Made by a program: the position numbers and the translations under genes. Shown piece after piece: positions 1-11,320 of a stretch of 64,000 bases of DNA. Positions within the stretch are counted from its first letter, which is position 1. Each line of letters opens with the position of its first letter. Location of the stretch: assembly GCA_913055635.1 (NCBI GenBank), contig CAJXLK010000014.1:27504-91503 (forward strand), given 5' to 3'. The notes beneath the pieces are model-generated. The model did no database searches and was not told the origin of the DNA. It was given only the letters and a program-made list of their open reading frames with translations. This stretch comes from an uncultured Bacteroidota bacterium (lineage in GTDB: Bacteria; Bacteroidota; Bacteroidia; Bacteroidales; UBA12077).

Positions 1-1
1 G

Positions 2-547
2 ACCAACGTGGAACTGCTCAATGCCTACGGGGTTAAAAAAATACTTACTTGTGATCCCCATGCCTATAATACGTTCAAAAATGAATACCCCGATTTTGGA
101 GGCCATTATGAAGTGTGGCATCACAGCCAGTTCTTTCAGAAGCTCATACGCGAAGGTACCCTGCGCCTCGACTCGGAGGTGTTCCGCGATCAGGTGGTGA
201 CTTTTCATGATCCGTGTTACCTGGGAAGGGCCAACGGAGAATATCAAGCCCCCCGGGATGTGCTCAAAGCTACCCCCATCCACCTGGAAGAGATGCCGCG
301 CAACAAAAGCTTTGCCCTGTGTTGCGGTGCAGGAGGGGGGCAAATGTTTAAAGAAGCCGAACCCGGAGATAAAGAGGTCTTTATTGAACGTACAGAGGAA
401 GCCCTTGATACCGGCGCTCAAATTATTGCCACGGCCTGCCCTTATTGTATGGTCATGCTTACCGATGGCATCAAATACAAAAACCGCGAATCGGATGTTA
501 AAAACCTGGATATAGCTGAAATTATAGAACAATCGCTCAATTTATAA
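2..547 (+). CDS. (Fe-S)-binding CCG-domain protein, 5' end outside window
   Basis: This is the C-terminal part of a heterodisulfide-reductase-like iron-sulfur protein; the reading frame is open to the first base, so the start lies upstream. Two cysteine-rich CCG-type signatures are visible: HDPCYLGRANGEYQAPRD followed by CCGAGGGQMFKE, and then a terminal CPYCMVML. CCG domains bind an unusual [4Fe-4S] cluster in HdrB, GlcF and LutA-type proteins and pass electrons between flavoproteins and the quinone pool. The stop lies 14 nt before the acyl-CoA dehydrogenase gene, so the two are probably co-transcribed. I infer that the protein takes electrons from acyl-CoA oxidation, perhaps through ETF upstream of the window. 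It could belong to a different dehydrogenase; the family is clear, the partner is inferred. Confidence 0.85.
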   Translation, partial: TNVELLNAYGVKKILTCDPHAYNTFKNEYPDFGGHYEVWHHSQFFQKLIREGTLRLDSEVFRDQVVTFHDPCYLGRANGEYQAPRDVLKATPIHLEEMPRNKSFALCCGAGGGQMFKEAEPGDKEVFIERTEEALDTGAQIIATACPYCMVMLTDGIKYKNRESDVKNLDIAEIIEQSLNL

Positions 548-561
548 CTTAAATCGCCTCA

Positions 562-2349
562 ATGATGGAACAACAACTGAACATAAAAGGATGTGAATTC
601 CTAACCAAAACCACTGATGCCAATGAAATATTCATTCCGGAAGAGTTTGATGAAGAACAAACGATGATCGCCCAGACCTGTCAGGATTTTCTTGAGACCG
701 AAGTATTCTGTAACCTGGACCGCATTGATCAAAAGGAAGAAGGGTTGATGCGCAGTATCCTGGAGAAATCCGGTGAGCTTGGTTTGTTGGGCATTTCATT
801 GCCGGAGGAATATGGTGGATTCGGCCAGTCTTTTTTGACTTCGATGTATGCCAATGAGGTGCTGGGCGCGGGTTATTCATTCTCGGTTGCCTATTCAGCC
901 CACACCGGCATCGGGACCCTCCCGATCGCTTATTATGGCAACCAGGACCAGAAAGATCGTTATTTACCCAAATTGGCTTCCGGTGAAGCGATGGCAGCTT
1001 TTTGCCTGACCGAGCCCGGTGCCGGTTCAGATGCCAATGCCGGCAAAACCAAGGCGGTCCTGTCAGAGGACGAAAAGTACTACATCCTCAATGGTCAGAA
1101 AATGTGGATTACCAATGGAGGATTTGCCGATGTGCAGGTGGTTTTCGCCAAAATCGGTTCTGACCGCATCCTCAGTGCCCTGATTGTTGACGGGAACAGC
1201 GAAGGCATTGAGATCAAGCCCGAAGAAGCTAAAATGGGCATTAAGGGATCATCCACGGTCCAGATCTTTTACAATGATGTGAAGGTGCCGGTCGAAAATC
1301 TGTTGGGTCGCCGGGGCGAGGGGTTCCGCATTGCCTTGTATACCCTTCATATGGGGCGCATCAAACTGGGCGGCAATGTCATTGGCGCCGCCAAAAGGGC
1401 GATAACCCAGTCGGTGAACTATGCCAATGAGCGCAAACAATTTGGCACCCTGATTTCCGGTTTCGGTTCCATCAAATATAAACTGGCCGAGCAGGTGATC
1501 CGCAATTTTGCCAATGAATCGGCTGTATACCGGGCCAGTAAAAATGTTGATGAAGCCATTGAAGCCTATCAGCAGGGAGGAATGGAATATGGCAAATCCC
1601 ATATGGAAGCCTTCGTGCAGTATGAAGCCGAAGCTGCTTTGCTGAAAGTCTATGGCTCTGAGATGCTTGATTACGTAGTAGATGAGATGGTTCAGATTAT
1701 GGGCGGCATGGGATTCTCCTCAGAGATGCCCGCCGACCGCGCCTACCGCGATTCCAGGATCAACCGCATTTTTGAAGGAACCAATGAGATCAACCGCATC
1801 TGGGTCGCCGATACTGTCGTTAAACGCGGACATAAACATAAAATAGATGTATTTGGCCAGGCCAAACAAGTCATGGAGGAGTTGGAAGCATCCGAGTTTA
1901 AAGCCCATCCCTCTTCCGGCTACTTTGAGGATAAAGCCTTCTTCATCGATCGCTTCAAGAAGATCGCCCTGATGATCATCGAAGCGGCCTCCAATAAATT
2001 TGGCCGAAAGATGGCCCATGAACAGGAGATCCTCAACAACCTGTCCGATATCGTTACCCTGACCTACGTTGCTGAATCCACTATGTTGCGCATTCAGAAA
2101 CGTGAATCCATCCAGGCTCAGGGCGATCAGAACCTCTACCGTGATATCCTTGATGTGTTGATGGTTGATGTGGCCGACACCATCCGCAAATATGCCATGG
2201 ATGCCATTTATTCCATGGATTCAGAAGAAGATGAGGAAAAATATCGCCGGGGTATCCAGCATTTCACCGATGTCCCCATGGTGAATGTCAAAGCTGCCCG
2301 GCGTCGCATTGCCGATAAACTGATCGAGGAAAACCGTTATTGTTTCTGA
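562..2349 (+). CDS. acyl-CoA dehydrogenase, long form
   Basis: A flavin-dependent acyl-CoA dehydrogenase of 595 residues, the size of the VLCAD/ACAD9-like group rather than the 380-residue short forms. It oxidises acyl-CoA to the 2-enoyl-CoA and hands electrons to ETF. Visible signatures are CLTEPGAGSDANAG and KMWITNGGFADV (FAD/substrate binding in the middle domain), ERKQFGTLISGF, and QIMGGMGF followed by RIFEGTNEINR, whose Glu corresponds to the usual catalytic base. About 170 further residues form a helical C-terminal extension. The start is a double ATG 14 nt after the Fe-S protein, arguing for one operon. Chain-length specificity cannot be read from the sequence. Confidence 0.93.
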   Translation: MMEQQLNIKGCEFLTKTTDANEIFIPEEFDEEQTMIAQTCQDFLETEVFCNLDRIDQKEEGLMRSILEKSGELGLLGISLPEEYGGFGQSFLTSMYANEVLGAGYSFSVAYSAHTGIGTLPIAYYGNQDQKDRYLPKLASGEAMAAFCLTEPGAGSDANAGKTKAVLSEDEKYYILNGQKMWITNGGFADVQVVFAKIGSDRILSALIVDGNSEGIEIKPEEAKMGIKGSSTVQIFYNDVKVPVENLLGRRGEGFRIALYTLHMGRIKLGGNVIGAAKRAITQSVNYANERKQFGTLISGFGSIKYKLAEQVIRNFANESAVYRASKNVDEAIEAYQQGGMEYGKSHMEAFVQYEAEAALLKVYGSEMLDYVVDEMVQIMGGMGFSSEMPADRAYRDSRINRIFEGTNEINRIWVADTVVKRGHKHKIDVFGQAKQVMEELEASEFKAHPSSGYFEDKAFFIDRFKKIALMIIEAASNKFGRKMAHEQEILNNLSDIVTLTYVAESTMLRIQKRESIQAQGDQNLYRDILDVLMVDVADTIRKYAMDAIYSMDSEEDEEKYRRGIQHFTDVPMVNVKAARRRIADKLIEENRYCF

Positions 2350-2633
2350 TCTTCTGACAAAAAGGAAAATCGGACAAAAACTCAAATATTGCCCCGCGCG
2401 TTTTAGCAGGAGCCTTATGCTGGAGAGCTTATTATAAAGACGATCAGGGCGAGGCCAGGGAGGTAAAAAACCGCTCTGGCCCACGCATGGGCTTCAGAGA
2501 TACAATTTCACCGGCTGAAGGGAAGACTTGGCAAGCCGCGTAAATAGGACTGCTGCATAACATAAGCTATAGGTAAGTGGTTGCCCCGCCTCAGAAAAGT
2601 GAAGGCGGGGCAACTGTTGTTTGGCCTTACACA
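2350..2633. other. intergenic, palindrome and AAATCGGACAAAA word
   Basis: No credible gene. The stretch holds a 13-nt word AAATCGGACAAAA at 2367-2379, which recurs at about 27.06 and 33.52 kb upstream of two TPR genes, and a strong palindrome described separately. The base composition looks like the surrounding coding sequence, so it may contain decayed sequence. Confidence 0.5.
2580..2614. repeat. REP-like GC palindrome
   Basis: An 11-bp perfect stem, GTTGCCCCGCC at 2580-2590 and GGCGGGGCAAC at 2604-2614, with a 13-nt loop that includes AAAAGTGAA. No T-run follows on either strand, so a simple intrinsic terminator is unlikely. The loop and arms resemble the palindrome at 10918-10943, which suggests a dispersed family. 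Confidence 0.7.
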
Positions 2634-2881
2634 ACAAGGCAATGCGTAAAGCATGGGGGTTCCATGGCAGAGGTTAGCGAGGCAACCGGATGTGCTATTA
2701 TTATATTGAAATACAGGCTTTTAAGTGAATTTATGCCAATGAATCCCTATGCACCGACTAGCACAAAAGGTAATGAATAAAACATGGGGGTTCCATGGCA
2801 GAGGTTAGCGAGACCAACGAATTACATGCTATTATTATACTGAAATACAAACTGTTAATTAAACTTTATACCAATGAATCC
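2634..2881 (+). repeat. two tandem units of a dispersed structured repeat
   Basis: Two direct copies (about 2634-2745 and 2746-2881) share GGGGGTTCCATGGCAGAGG, GCTATTATTATA, CTGAAATACA and CCAATGAATCC, with local divergence such as GAGGCAACC against GAGACCAACG. The same unit recurs near 16.8, 26.7, 38.9 and 63.9 kb. The end of the second unit runs into the 3' end of ftsE: its TTATACCAATGAATCC encodes, on the minus strand, the last codons and the TAA of that gene. No transposase or coding capacity is seen. Confidence 0.8.
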
Positions 2882-3567
2882 AGGTCGATTTCTTCGGTAT
2901 TGCTGGTGTCGAAGATCTGGCTATTCTCGAATTTGAGGGTTCGGGCCTCGAATTTTTTGACCAGTTCATAGGCATGGGTGGCCATTACAATGGTTTTGCC
3001 ATACTGGTTGATTTCCATCAGTAGTTTTAACAGGTCTTCGGAGGTTTCAGGGTCCAGGTTGCCAGTGGGTTCGTCAGCCAAAAGAATGGGCGGGTCGTTC
3101 AGAAGGGCCCGGGCAATGACCACCCGCTGTTGTTCGCCGCCGGATAACTGGTGAGGCATTTTATATCCCTTATAGGTCAGTTCTACCCTTTCAAGCACTT
3201 CATCGATGCGTGCTTTGATCGCTTTTTTGTCCTTCCATCCCGTGGCTTTCAGCACAAATTGCAGGTTTTCAAATACAGAACGGTCTGTAAGCAGACGAAA
3301 ATCCTGAAACACAATGCCCAGATTTCGCCGCAGGGTGGGAATATGCTTTTTTTTGATTTTTTTCAGGTTATAATCCAAAACATACCCATCTCCTTCTTTC
3401 AACGGAAGTTCGGCATTGATCACCTTGATCAGGGTGGTCTTGCCACTTCCTACCCGCCCGACAAAGTAGACAAATTCCTGTTCCCTGATATGAAGGTCAA
3501 TATTTTTAAGGATCAGGTTTTCGTTTTGATAAATATTGGCGTTTTCAAACTGAATCACATATTCCAT
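2866..3567 (-). CDS. ftsE: FtsE-like ABC transporter ATP-binding protein
   Basis: A 233-residue ABC ATPase. Walker A is GRVGSGKT (about residues 37-44), the signature is [15 protein letters not shown], and Walker B is [13 protein letters not shown]. The overall pattern fits FtsE, the cytoplasmic ATPase that with FtsX controls peptidoglycan hydrolases at the division site. No ftsX gene is adjacent; a separate ftsE is compatible with Bacteroidota genomes, but LolD-type lipoprotein exporters share most of these motifs. The last four codons and the stop lie inside the dispersed repeat, so the C-terminus may have been remodelled by it. It is transcribed divergently from the large TPR gene. Confidence 0.82.
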   Translation of the reverse strand: MEYVIQFENANIYQNENLILKNIDLHIREQEFVYFVGRVGSGKTTLIKVINAELPLKEGDGYVLDYNLKKIKKKHIPTLRRNLGIVFQDFRLLTDRSVFENLQFVLKATGWKDKKAIKARIDEVLERVELTYKGYKMPHQLSGGEQQRVVIARALLNDPPILLADEPTGNLDPETSEDLLKLLMEINQYGKTIVMATHAYELVKKFEARTLKFENSQIFDTSNTEEIDLDSLV

Positions 3568-3749
3568 AGGGCTCCCTTTTATGATTCTGGCAGGTTATTT
3601 GCAGGATTTATTACAACCCAACAAATGTAGAGAAAAAATAAAATAATCCGGGAAATTAACAGTTAAATGTTAATTAAAAGCCAGGTTTCGGCAAATAGGT
3701 TTCCGGGATTTGTTTTAAATTTATCCGAAATTCAACTGATGGCACGTTT

Positions 3750-6700
3750 ATGAAGTTGTTTGCATCCCCTTTACTGTTGCTGTTGTTGCTGACATTTGTC
3801 CCGGGGCGGGCACAGCAGAGCATGGAATTCAGCGGCATCAATAAGGTCTATCAAAAAGGCATGGATCTGTATGAGAAAGAGAAGTATGCAGCTGCGCAGG
3901 AGCAGTTTGAAATTTTTCTTGGACGAAGTAAGGGGACGGAGACAGGGATACGTGCTAATGCGCGGTATTTTATTGCCATGTGCGCGATGAAGCTTTACCA
4001 TGGGGATGCCGAATACTTGTTAGACCGCTTTATATCGGAATATCCTGAAAATTCGCGGGTAAACATGGCCCGTTATCAGATGGGCAAATATCAATACCGG
4101 CGAAAGCGATACTCAAAGGCTGTACGTTGGCTTAAACAGGTTGCCGGGGATCAGCTTCCCCGCGATCAGCAGGTTGAATACCGGTTCAAGCTGGGCTACA
4201 GTTATTATCAGCAAAACAGTTTGGATAAAGCCAGCCAGGCTTTTTATGAGATCAAGGATGGCCAGGCCACCTTTTCCAGTCCGGCCTTGTATTATTATTC
4301 GCACATTGCTTATAAACAAGGGAATTACCAGACGGCCCTGGAAGGCTTTGAACAGCTCACCGAGAATACGACCTTTTCACCCATCATGCCGTATTACATC
4401 AGTCAGATCTATTATTTACAGGAAAAATACCGGAAGGTAACCGGCTATGCCCCGCAATATGTCAGGTCGGCTTCGGCCAAACGGCTTCCCGAAATTGCCA
4501 AGATCGTCGGGGATGCCCATTATCACCTACAGGAGTATGACAGTGCCCTGACTTACCTACAATTGCATCAGAGCAAAGCTGAAACCCTAACCCGCGGCGA
4601 TCACTATCAGCTTGGTTATGTGGCCTACCGCCTTGACAGCCTGAATATGGCCATTGATCATCTCGAACAGGTGACCGGCCCTGAGGATGAAATGGCACAG
4701 AATGCTTACTACCATTTGGCCGACTGTTATTTGAGCACCGGCCAGAAGAATAAGGCAAAGCTGGCCTTCGAGTTTGCCTCTAAACTGAATTTTGACCCCC
4801 AAGTACAGGAGAATGCCCTGTTTAATTATGCCAAGATCACCTTTCAATTGCGCAACACCCCGTTTAATACGGCCATAAAGGCTTTTGAGCGATACATCGA
4901 ACGTTATCCCGAATCGGGCAACACCACACAGGCCTACAATTACCTGGTGAAGGCTTATATGAATTCCAACAATTACCAGGATGCCCTTGCCTCGCTGGAG
5001 GAGCTCGACCAACTGGATATGCCCCTTCGCAAGGCCTATCAAAAAGTAGCCTATTACCGCGGCCTGGAATTATACAACAACCAGAATTATGAAAAGGCCG
5101 TGGGGGCTTTTGATAAGTCGCTCCAATACAGCAATATAGATCAGGATCTGGCAGCGCGTTGCAAATACTGGAAAGGCGAAGCATATTTTCAGCTCGGCCG
5201 CTTTGACAAAGCAACCGGCAGTTACCATCGGTTTATCATGTCATCGGGGGCCTTTAACAGCAACCTTTATGAGCGGGCCCATTATAACCTGGGCTATGCT
5301 TATTTTAAGCTTGAAGACTTTAACAAGGCCATCAAATGGTTCCGCAAATACATCGGGTTTGAGGACCAGGGCTCATCCAATTACCTGGCCGATGCCTACA
5401 ACCGCCTTGGAGATGCCTATTTTATTCAGCGCAGCTATTGGCAGGCCATCGATTATTATGACCAGGCCATTGACCTGGATGTGCAGGACCAGGATTATGC
5501 CCTTTTCCAGCGGGGGTTTGCCCTGGGCTTGCTGAACCGGCCCCGGAAAAAGGTGAACACCCTGAAGCGGCTGGCTGACCGTTATCCGGAATCGGATTAT
5601 ATAGATGATGCCTATTTTGAGATGGGTAAGAGTTATGTGAGCCTGGAGCAGCCTCAAAAAGCCATTGATTACTTTTCGAGGGTTGTCGAAGATTATCCTT
5701 CCGGAAGTTATGCCAGAAAAGCCCTGGTTCAGCTTGGTCTGGTTTATTATAACCTGGACAACAATGAGCGTTCCATGGAGTTTTATAAACGGGTGATCCG
5801 CAACTATCCGGGCACTGAACAGGCGAAGGATGCCCTTACCGGGCTGAAAAATATTTATGTAGATCAGAACCGGGTCAATGAATATTTTGATTATGTCAAT
5901 GGGTTAGGGGATTATGCCCGTGTCAGCGTCAATGAACAGGATTCACTGACCTACATATCCGCAGAGAAAGTCTATATGCAGCAAAACTGCAGCCGCGCTA
6001 CCAGGTTGCTGCGGGATTACCTGAAAGATTTCCCCAAAGGCAGCTTCCGGGTTAATGCCCATTTCTATCTGGCCGACTGTTTGGATCGCAATGGCCGTCC
6101 TGGGCAAGCTTTAGCCCATTATGAACAGGTCATCGCGAACCTGCCGAATTCTTTTGCCGAGGAAGCCTTAAGCGGGGCCGCACAGATTACCCTGGACAAC
6201 AAAAATTATCGGAAGGCCCTGGACCACCTCCGCAAGCTTAAAGAAGTGGCTGAACTGCAAGGCAACATCATTTTAGCCCGGGTAGGGCAGATGCGCGCCT
6301 GTTTTGCTCTGAAAATGCATGATTGCGCCCTTGATGCGGCTGATCAAGTCCTGAAGACTGAAAAGATCAATGACCGCGAAAAACGCCTGGCTCACTTCAT
6401 TCAAGCCAAAACCCTGTTCAAACAACAAAAATACAGCAAGGCCCAGGAGGCTTTCAGTTCCATCTCCCATCAGGTTAACAGCAGCCAGGGGGCTGAAGCC
6501 AAATACCGGATTGCCCAGATCTATTTTAGGCAGGAAGCCTATCAGGCTGCTGAAGATGAGATTTTTGACTTTGTAGAACAAAATTCTTCCCAGGAGTACT
6601 GGAAAGCAAGAAGTTTTATCCTTCTGGCAGATGTTTACCGCCAAACGGGCGATCTTTTCCAGGCTAAACATACCCTGAAAAGCATCCTCGATAATTACCA

Positions 6701-7037
6701 GCCCGGTGAACAGGGCAAGGGCGATATTCTGCCCACTGCCAGAAGTAAATATAACCGGATACTGGAACAGGAAAAACAACAAAACCAACCTGACGATACC
6801 ACCAACGACCAGATGAAGATCCGTCTCGACCAAAGCGTGCCGGATACCACAAGGGGGGGCGGTGATTCACCAGCTCAGCAAAATTCTGGAGCACAGAATG
6901 GAGGTTCCCCCTCCGCCCGTGATACCCTGAAATCTCAGGGTCCATCCAGCCAGAAGAAGGATACCCTGCGGCAAAACATTAGCCCAGCGGAATCGTCCAA
7001 TCCATCTGGTTCAAAAAACGATCGCCATGCGCAGTAA
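3750..7037 (+). CDS. large periplasmic TPR protein
   Basis: A 1095-residue protein with a clear signal peptide (hydrophobic run LLLLLLLTFVPGRAQ, cleavage near residue 21) followed by some two dozen tetratricopeptide-like repeats, for example GQATFSSPALYYYSHIAYKQ, YQTALEGFEQL and KAIDYFSRVVEDYPSGSYAR. TPR arrays bind other proteins. The final 90 or so residues are rich in Ser, Gln, Pro and Asp and are probably disordered. The stop overlaps the start of the downstream barrel gene by 11 nt, which indicates translational coupling and probably a joint envelope function. I infer a periplasmic or outer-membrane-associated assembly scaffold; the partner and substrate cannot be read from the sequence. 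Confidence 0.88.
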   Translation: MKLFASPLLLLLLLTFVPGRAQQSMEFSGINKVYQKGMDLYEKEKYAAAQEQFEIFLGRSKGTETGIRANARYFIAMCAMKLYHGDAEYLLDRFISEYPENSRVNMARYQMGKYQYRRKRYSKAVRWLKQVAGDQLPRDQQVEYRFKLGYSYYQQNSLDKASQAFYEIKDGQATFSSPALYYYSHIAYKQGNYQTALEGFEQLTENTTFSPIMPYYISQIYYLQEKYRKVTGYAPQYVRSASAKRLPEIAKIVGDAHYHLQEYDSALTYLQLHQSKAETLTRGDHYQLGYVAYRLDSLNMAIDHLEQVTGPEDEMAQNAYYHLADCYLSTGQKNKAKLAFEFASKLNFDPQVQENALFNYAKITFQLRNTPFNTAIKAFERYIERYPESGNTTQAYNYLVKAYMNSNNYQDALASLEELDQLDMPLRKAYQKVAYYRGLELYNNQNYEKAVGAFDKSLQYSNIDQDLAARCKYWKGEAYFQLGRFDKATGSYHRFIMSSGAFNSNLYERAHYNLGYAYFKLEDFNKAIKWFRKYIGFEDQGSSNYLADAYNRLGDAYFIQRSYWQAIDYYDQAIDLDVQDQDYALFQRGFALGLLNRPRKKVNTLKRLADRYPESDYIDDAYFEMGKSYVSLEQPQKAIDYFSRVVEDYPSGSYARKALVQLGLVYYNLDNNERSMEFYKRVIRNYPGTEQAKDALTGLKNIYVDQNRVNEYFDYVNGLGDYARVSVNEQDSLTYISAEKVYMQQNCSRATRLLRDYLKDFPKGSFRVNAHFYLADCLDRNGRPGQALAHYEQVIANLPNSFAEEALSGAAQITLDNKNYRKALDHLRKLKEVAELQGNIILARVGQMRACFALKMHDCALDAADQVLKTEKINDREKRLAHFIQAKTLFKQQKYSKAQEAFSSISHQVNSSQGAEAKYRIAQIYFRQEAYQAAEDEIFDFVEQNSSQEYWKARSFILLADVYRQTGDLFQAKHTLKSILDNYQPGEQGKGDILPTARSKYNRILEQEKQQNQPDDTTNDQMKIRLDQSVPDTTRGGGDSPAQQNSGAQNGGSPSARDTLKSQGPSSQKKDTLRQNISPAESSNPSGSKNDRHAQ

Positions 7038-8700
7038 AATATGTTTACCCATCATGATGCTGGCCCTATTTCTTTTGGGCCAGCCCGCAGAAGCCCAAAA
7101 GCAGATAGATAAACAGGTGCAGGTGGTTAAAGCCTATCAGCCCCGGGTGAAGGATGCCTACAAGATCACACGGTTGCCAGAAATCTCCGATACCTCCCAG
7201 ATAAGACCCGAGTTTGACTATTATATCCTGCCCCGCCGGATCGAGCCTCACGTAGAGGTCGATTCCATTCCGGCTGCAACCATGGTGGGAGAACCCCTCA
7301 CTGAATACTATAACAGTTACCTCAAACTGGGAATGGGCCATAAGATCGCTCCGCTGCTGGAATTTTCCATGACCAACAAGCGCTCTGAAGATCATGCCCT
7401 GGGGGTTTTCCTCCGGCATCATTCCTCCGCCGGTAAAGTGGATCTGTCCAACGGCCAGCGCGCCCCGGCCAATTATGCCCGCAATCAGGCCAGGGTCTTC
7501 GCCAAGAAGTTTTACGACCATGCCGTGTTAGATGGAAACCTGGGGGTCAAAAGCAATACCAGCTACTTCTATGGCTACGACCTTTCCCTGGATACTTCCC
7601 TTTATAGGAATAAAAAGGAAATTAAACAGAATTATTTTAGTTTCCGCGCCAATACCGGGTTGAAAAGTACCTACATCGACTCCGCCCACTTGAATTATGA
7701 CTTTGACCTGGATTACCATTACCTGAGCGATCGCTTTGAGAGCCGGGAGAATCAGGTAGCTCTTACTGCCAGGCTCGACAAATACTATGATCAGAATCAT
7801 GTGGGCATTCATACCGGGGTGAACTACCTCAACCGGGCTTTCCCGTCCGATACCACCACCAATACCCTGATCCGGTTTAAGCCCTGGATAGCCCGCTTTG
7901 GCGAGGGATGGCGCATACAGGGTGGGGTGAACTTCTTCATCGATGCCGTCAACGGCAATACCAATGCCCGTTTTTATCCGGTGGCCAATCTTGAATACGA
8001 CATCGTCTCTCAGTATATTATCCCTTATGCCGGGGTTGACGGCAAGATTGACCTCAACTCTTATGACCGCATTACCCGGGAAAACCCCTTCGTCCTGCCC
8101 GGGCTGAAGGTGAAAAATACCAATTATAAGCTGATTTTTTACGGAGGAATAAAAGGCAATCTGTCCAGTTCGGTTTACTATAATGCCCAGGCCAAATATT
8201 CTTTCTTTGACGACAAGTACTTTTTTATTAACGATATTGCCCATACCGACAGCGCTGCCAATCAATTCAATGTAGCCTATTATGAAGGGGAGCGGATGAA
8301 CCTCTTTGGTGAACTGGCCATTGACCTGAGCCAGCAACTCCACCTGCGCATGGAGGGCAACTACTATCAGTATGTTCTCTACGATGAACAGGCCAAAGCA
8401 TGGCATAAACCCACATACGATATGACCTTCTCAACGCGTTATAACCTTCGGGAAAAGATTATTTTCAATGCCGATGTTTACCTTAGCGGTCCGAGATGGG
8501 TTAAATCAGGCATCAGATATGGAGAGGAAACCAAACTGGATGGTTTTGTCGATATCAACCTGGGTGTGGAATATCGCTATTCAAAAGTACTGTCCGGTTA
8601 TCTTAAATTGAACAACATCCTTGCCAACAACTATCAAATCTGGAATCATTACCCGGTTTATGGCATGCATGCCTACCTTGGCATTACCTACGCTTTTTAG
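7027..8700 (+). CDS. outer-membrane beta-barrel protein without plug
   Basis: A 557-residue exported protein (signal peptide ending near AEAQ, residue 24). After a short segment with KQVQVVKAYQPRVKDAYKI the rest is alternating aromatic and polar beta strands ending in a terminal Phe (YLGITYAF), the usual outer-membrane insertion signal. It resembles the TonB-dependent receptor barrel but has no recognisable TonB box or 150-residue plug domain, so transport by the TonB mechanism is doubtful. The start codon lies inside the end of the TPR gene, so the two are translated together. Ligand and role are unknown. Confidence 0.8.
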   Translation: MRSKICLPIMMLALFLLGQPAEAQKQIDKQVQVVKAYQPRVKDAYKITRLPEISDTSQIRPEFDYYILPRRIEPHVEVDSIPAATMVGEPLTEYYNSYLKLGMGHKIAPLLEFSMTNKRSEDHALGVFLRHHSSAGKVDLSNGQRAPANYARNQARVFAKKFYDHAVLDGNLGVKSNTSYFYGYDLSLDTSLYRNKKEIKQNYFSFRANTGLKSTYIDSAHLNYDFDLDYHYLSDRFESRENQVALTARLDKYYDQNHVGIHTGVNYLNRAFPSDTTTNTLIRFKPWIARFGEGWRIQGGVNFFIDAVNGNTNARFYPVANLEYDIVSQYIIPYAGVDGKIDLNSYDRITRENPFVLPGLKVKNTNYKLIFYGGIKGNLSSSVYYNAQAKYSFFDDKYFFINDIAHTDSAANQFNVAYYEGERMNLFGELAIDLSQQLHLRMEGNYYQYVLYDEQAKAWHKPTYDMTFSTRYNLREKIIFNADVYLSGPRWVKSGIRYGEETKLDGFVDINLGVEYRYSKVLSGYLKLNNILANNYQIWNHYPVYGMHAYLGITYAF

Positions 8701-8751
8701 ACCTTTACTGAGAAGGGATGTAGAAGGGTGAAAATGCTCAAAAAAACCTGA

Positions 8752-10884
<2,133 letters not shown>

Positions 10885-11224
10885 GGGGCGCCCCATGAAG
10901 AAATAATTGAATGCCTGCCCCGCTAAGCGAAGTGAAAGCGGGGATTGAATGGCCTTGGCCGGTCGAAGCTGAAGTTTAGGCGCGGAGGCTAATGCTTGTT
11001 ATTGATGGAATGCCTGCTGCAACTGAATGAATTATAGGCGCGAGAAACACCTTCAGATGCCTTATTGCACTCGAGCCGTCGGCCGTGTTGTGAAACCAAT
11101 ACCGGCTATTCAGACGAAAACCAGCCATTAAGATGAAAACCGGCCATTAAAACCAAACCCGCTATAAAACAAGCGGCAATAAAATGAACCTTCCCAGGTA
11201 AGGACAAAGGGCAAAATTCTAATA
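10885..11224. other. intergenic with small palindromes
   Basis: No gene is supported. GGGGCGCCCC at about 10885-10894 follows the gyrB stop directly, and CCCCGCT/AGCGGGG arms at 10918-10943 enclose AAGCGAAGTGAA, matching the palindrome family seen elsewhere in the window. The second half carries the 19-bp direct repeats and ends at the terminator. Confidence 0.5.
11101..11170 (+). repeat. 19-bp imperfect tandem repeat, three copies plus a partial
   Basis: Three contiguous 19-bp units start at 11101, 11120 and 11139, with the pattern ACCGGCYATTMARAYSAAA; a fourth partial unit begins CCCGCTATAAAAC at 11158. The units differ at several positions, so the array is not recent. It lies 150 bp upstream of the amylase gene but before a terminator, which makes a role in amylase control unlikely. 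Confidence 0.65.
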
Positions 11225-11251
11225 CCCCCGGTTAATTGACCGGGGTTTTTT
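11225..11251 (+). terminator. intrinsic terminator
   Basis: A stem CCCCGGT/ACCGGGG with a 6-nt loop is followed directly by six T on the plus strand. It separates transcripts coming from gyrB from the amylase gene, which starts 70 bp later. Confidence 0.8.
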
Positions 11252-11320
11252 ATGTTTTTGTCTTGGTGATGCTTATCTTTATCGCTGATATTAAAATGAA
11301 GTTTTATAGAATCATGCCTT

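Noticed and set aside
2577-2780. 67-codon frame in the repeat region after the acyl-CoA dehydrogenase
   Set aside because: It crosses the palindrome and the dispersed repeat units; the peptide is translated repeat and is not kept between copies.
7528-8406. 292-codon antisense frame inside the barrel gene
   Set aside because: No motif, no start context, fully overlapped by an outer-membrane protein gene with clear features.
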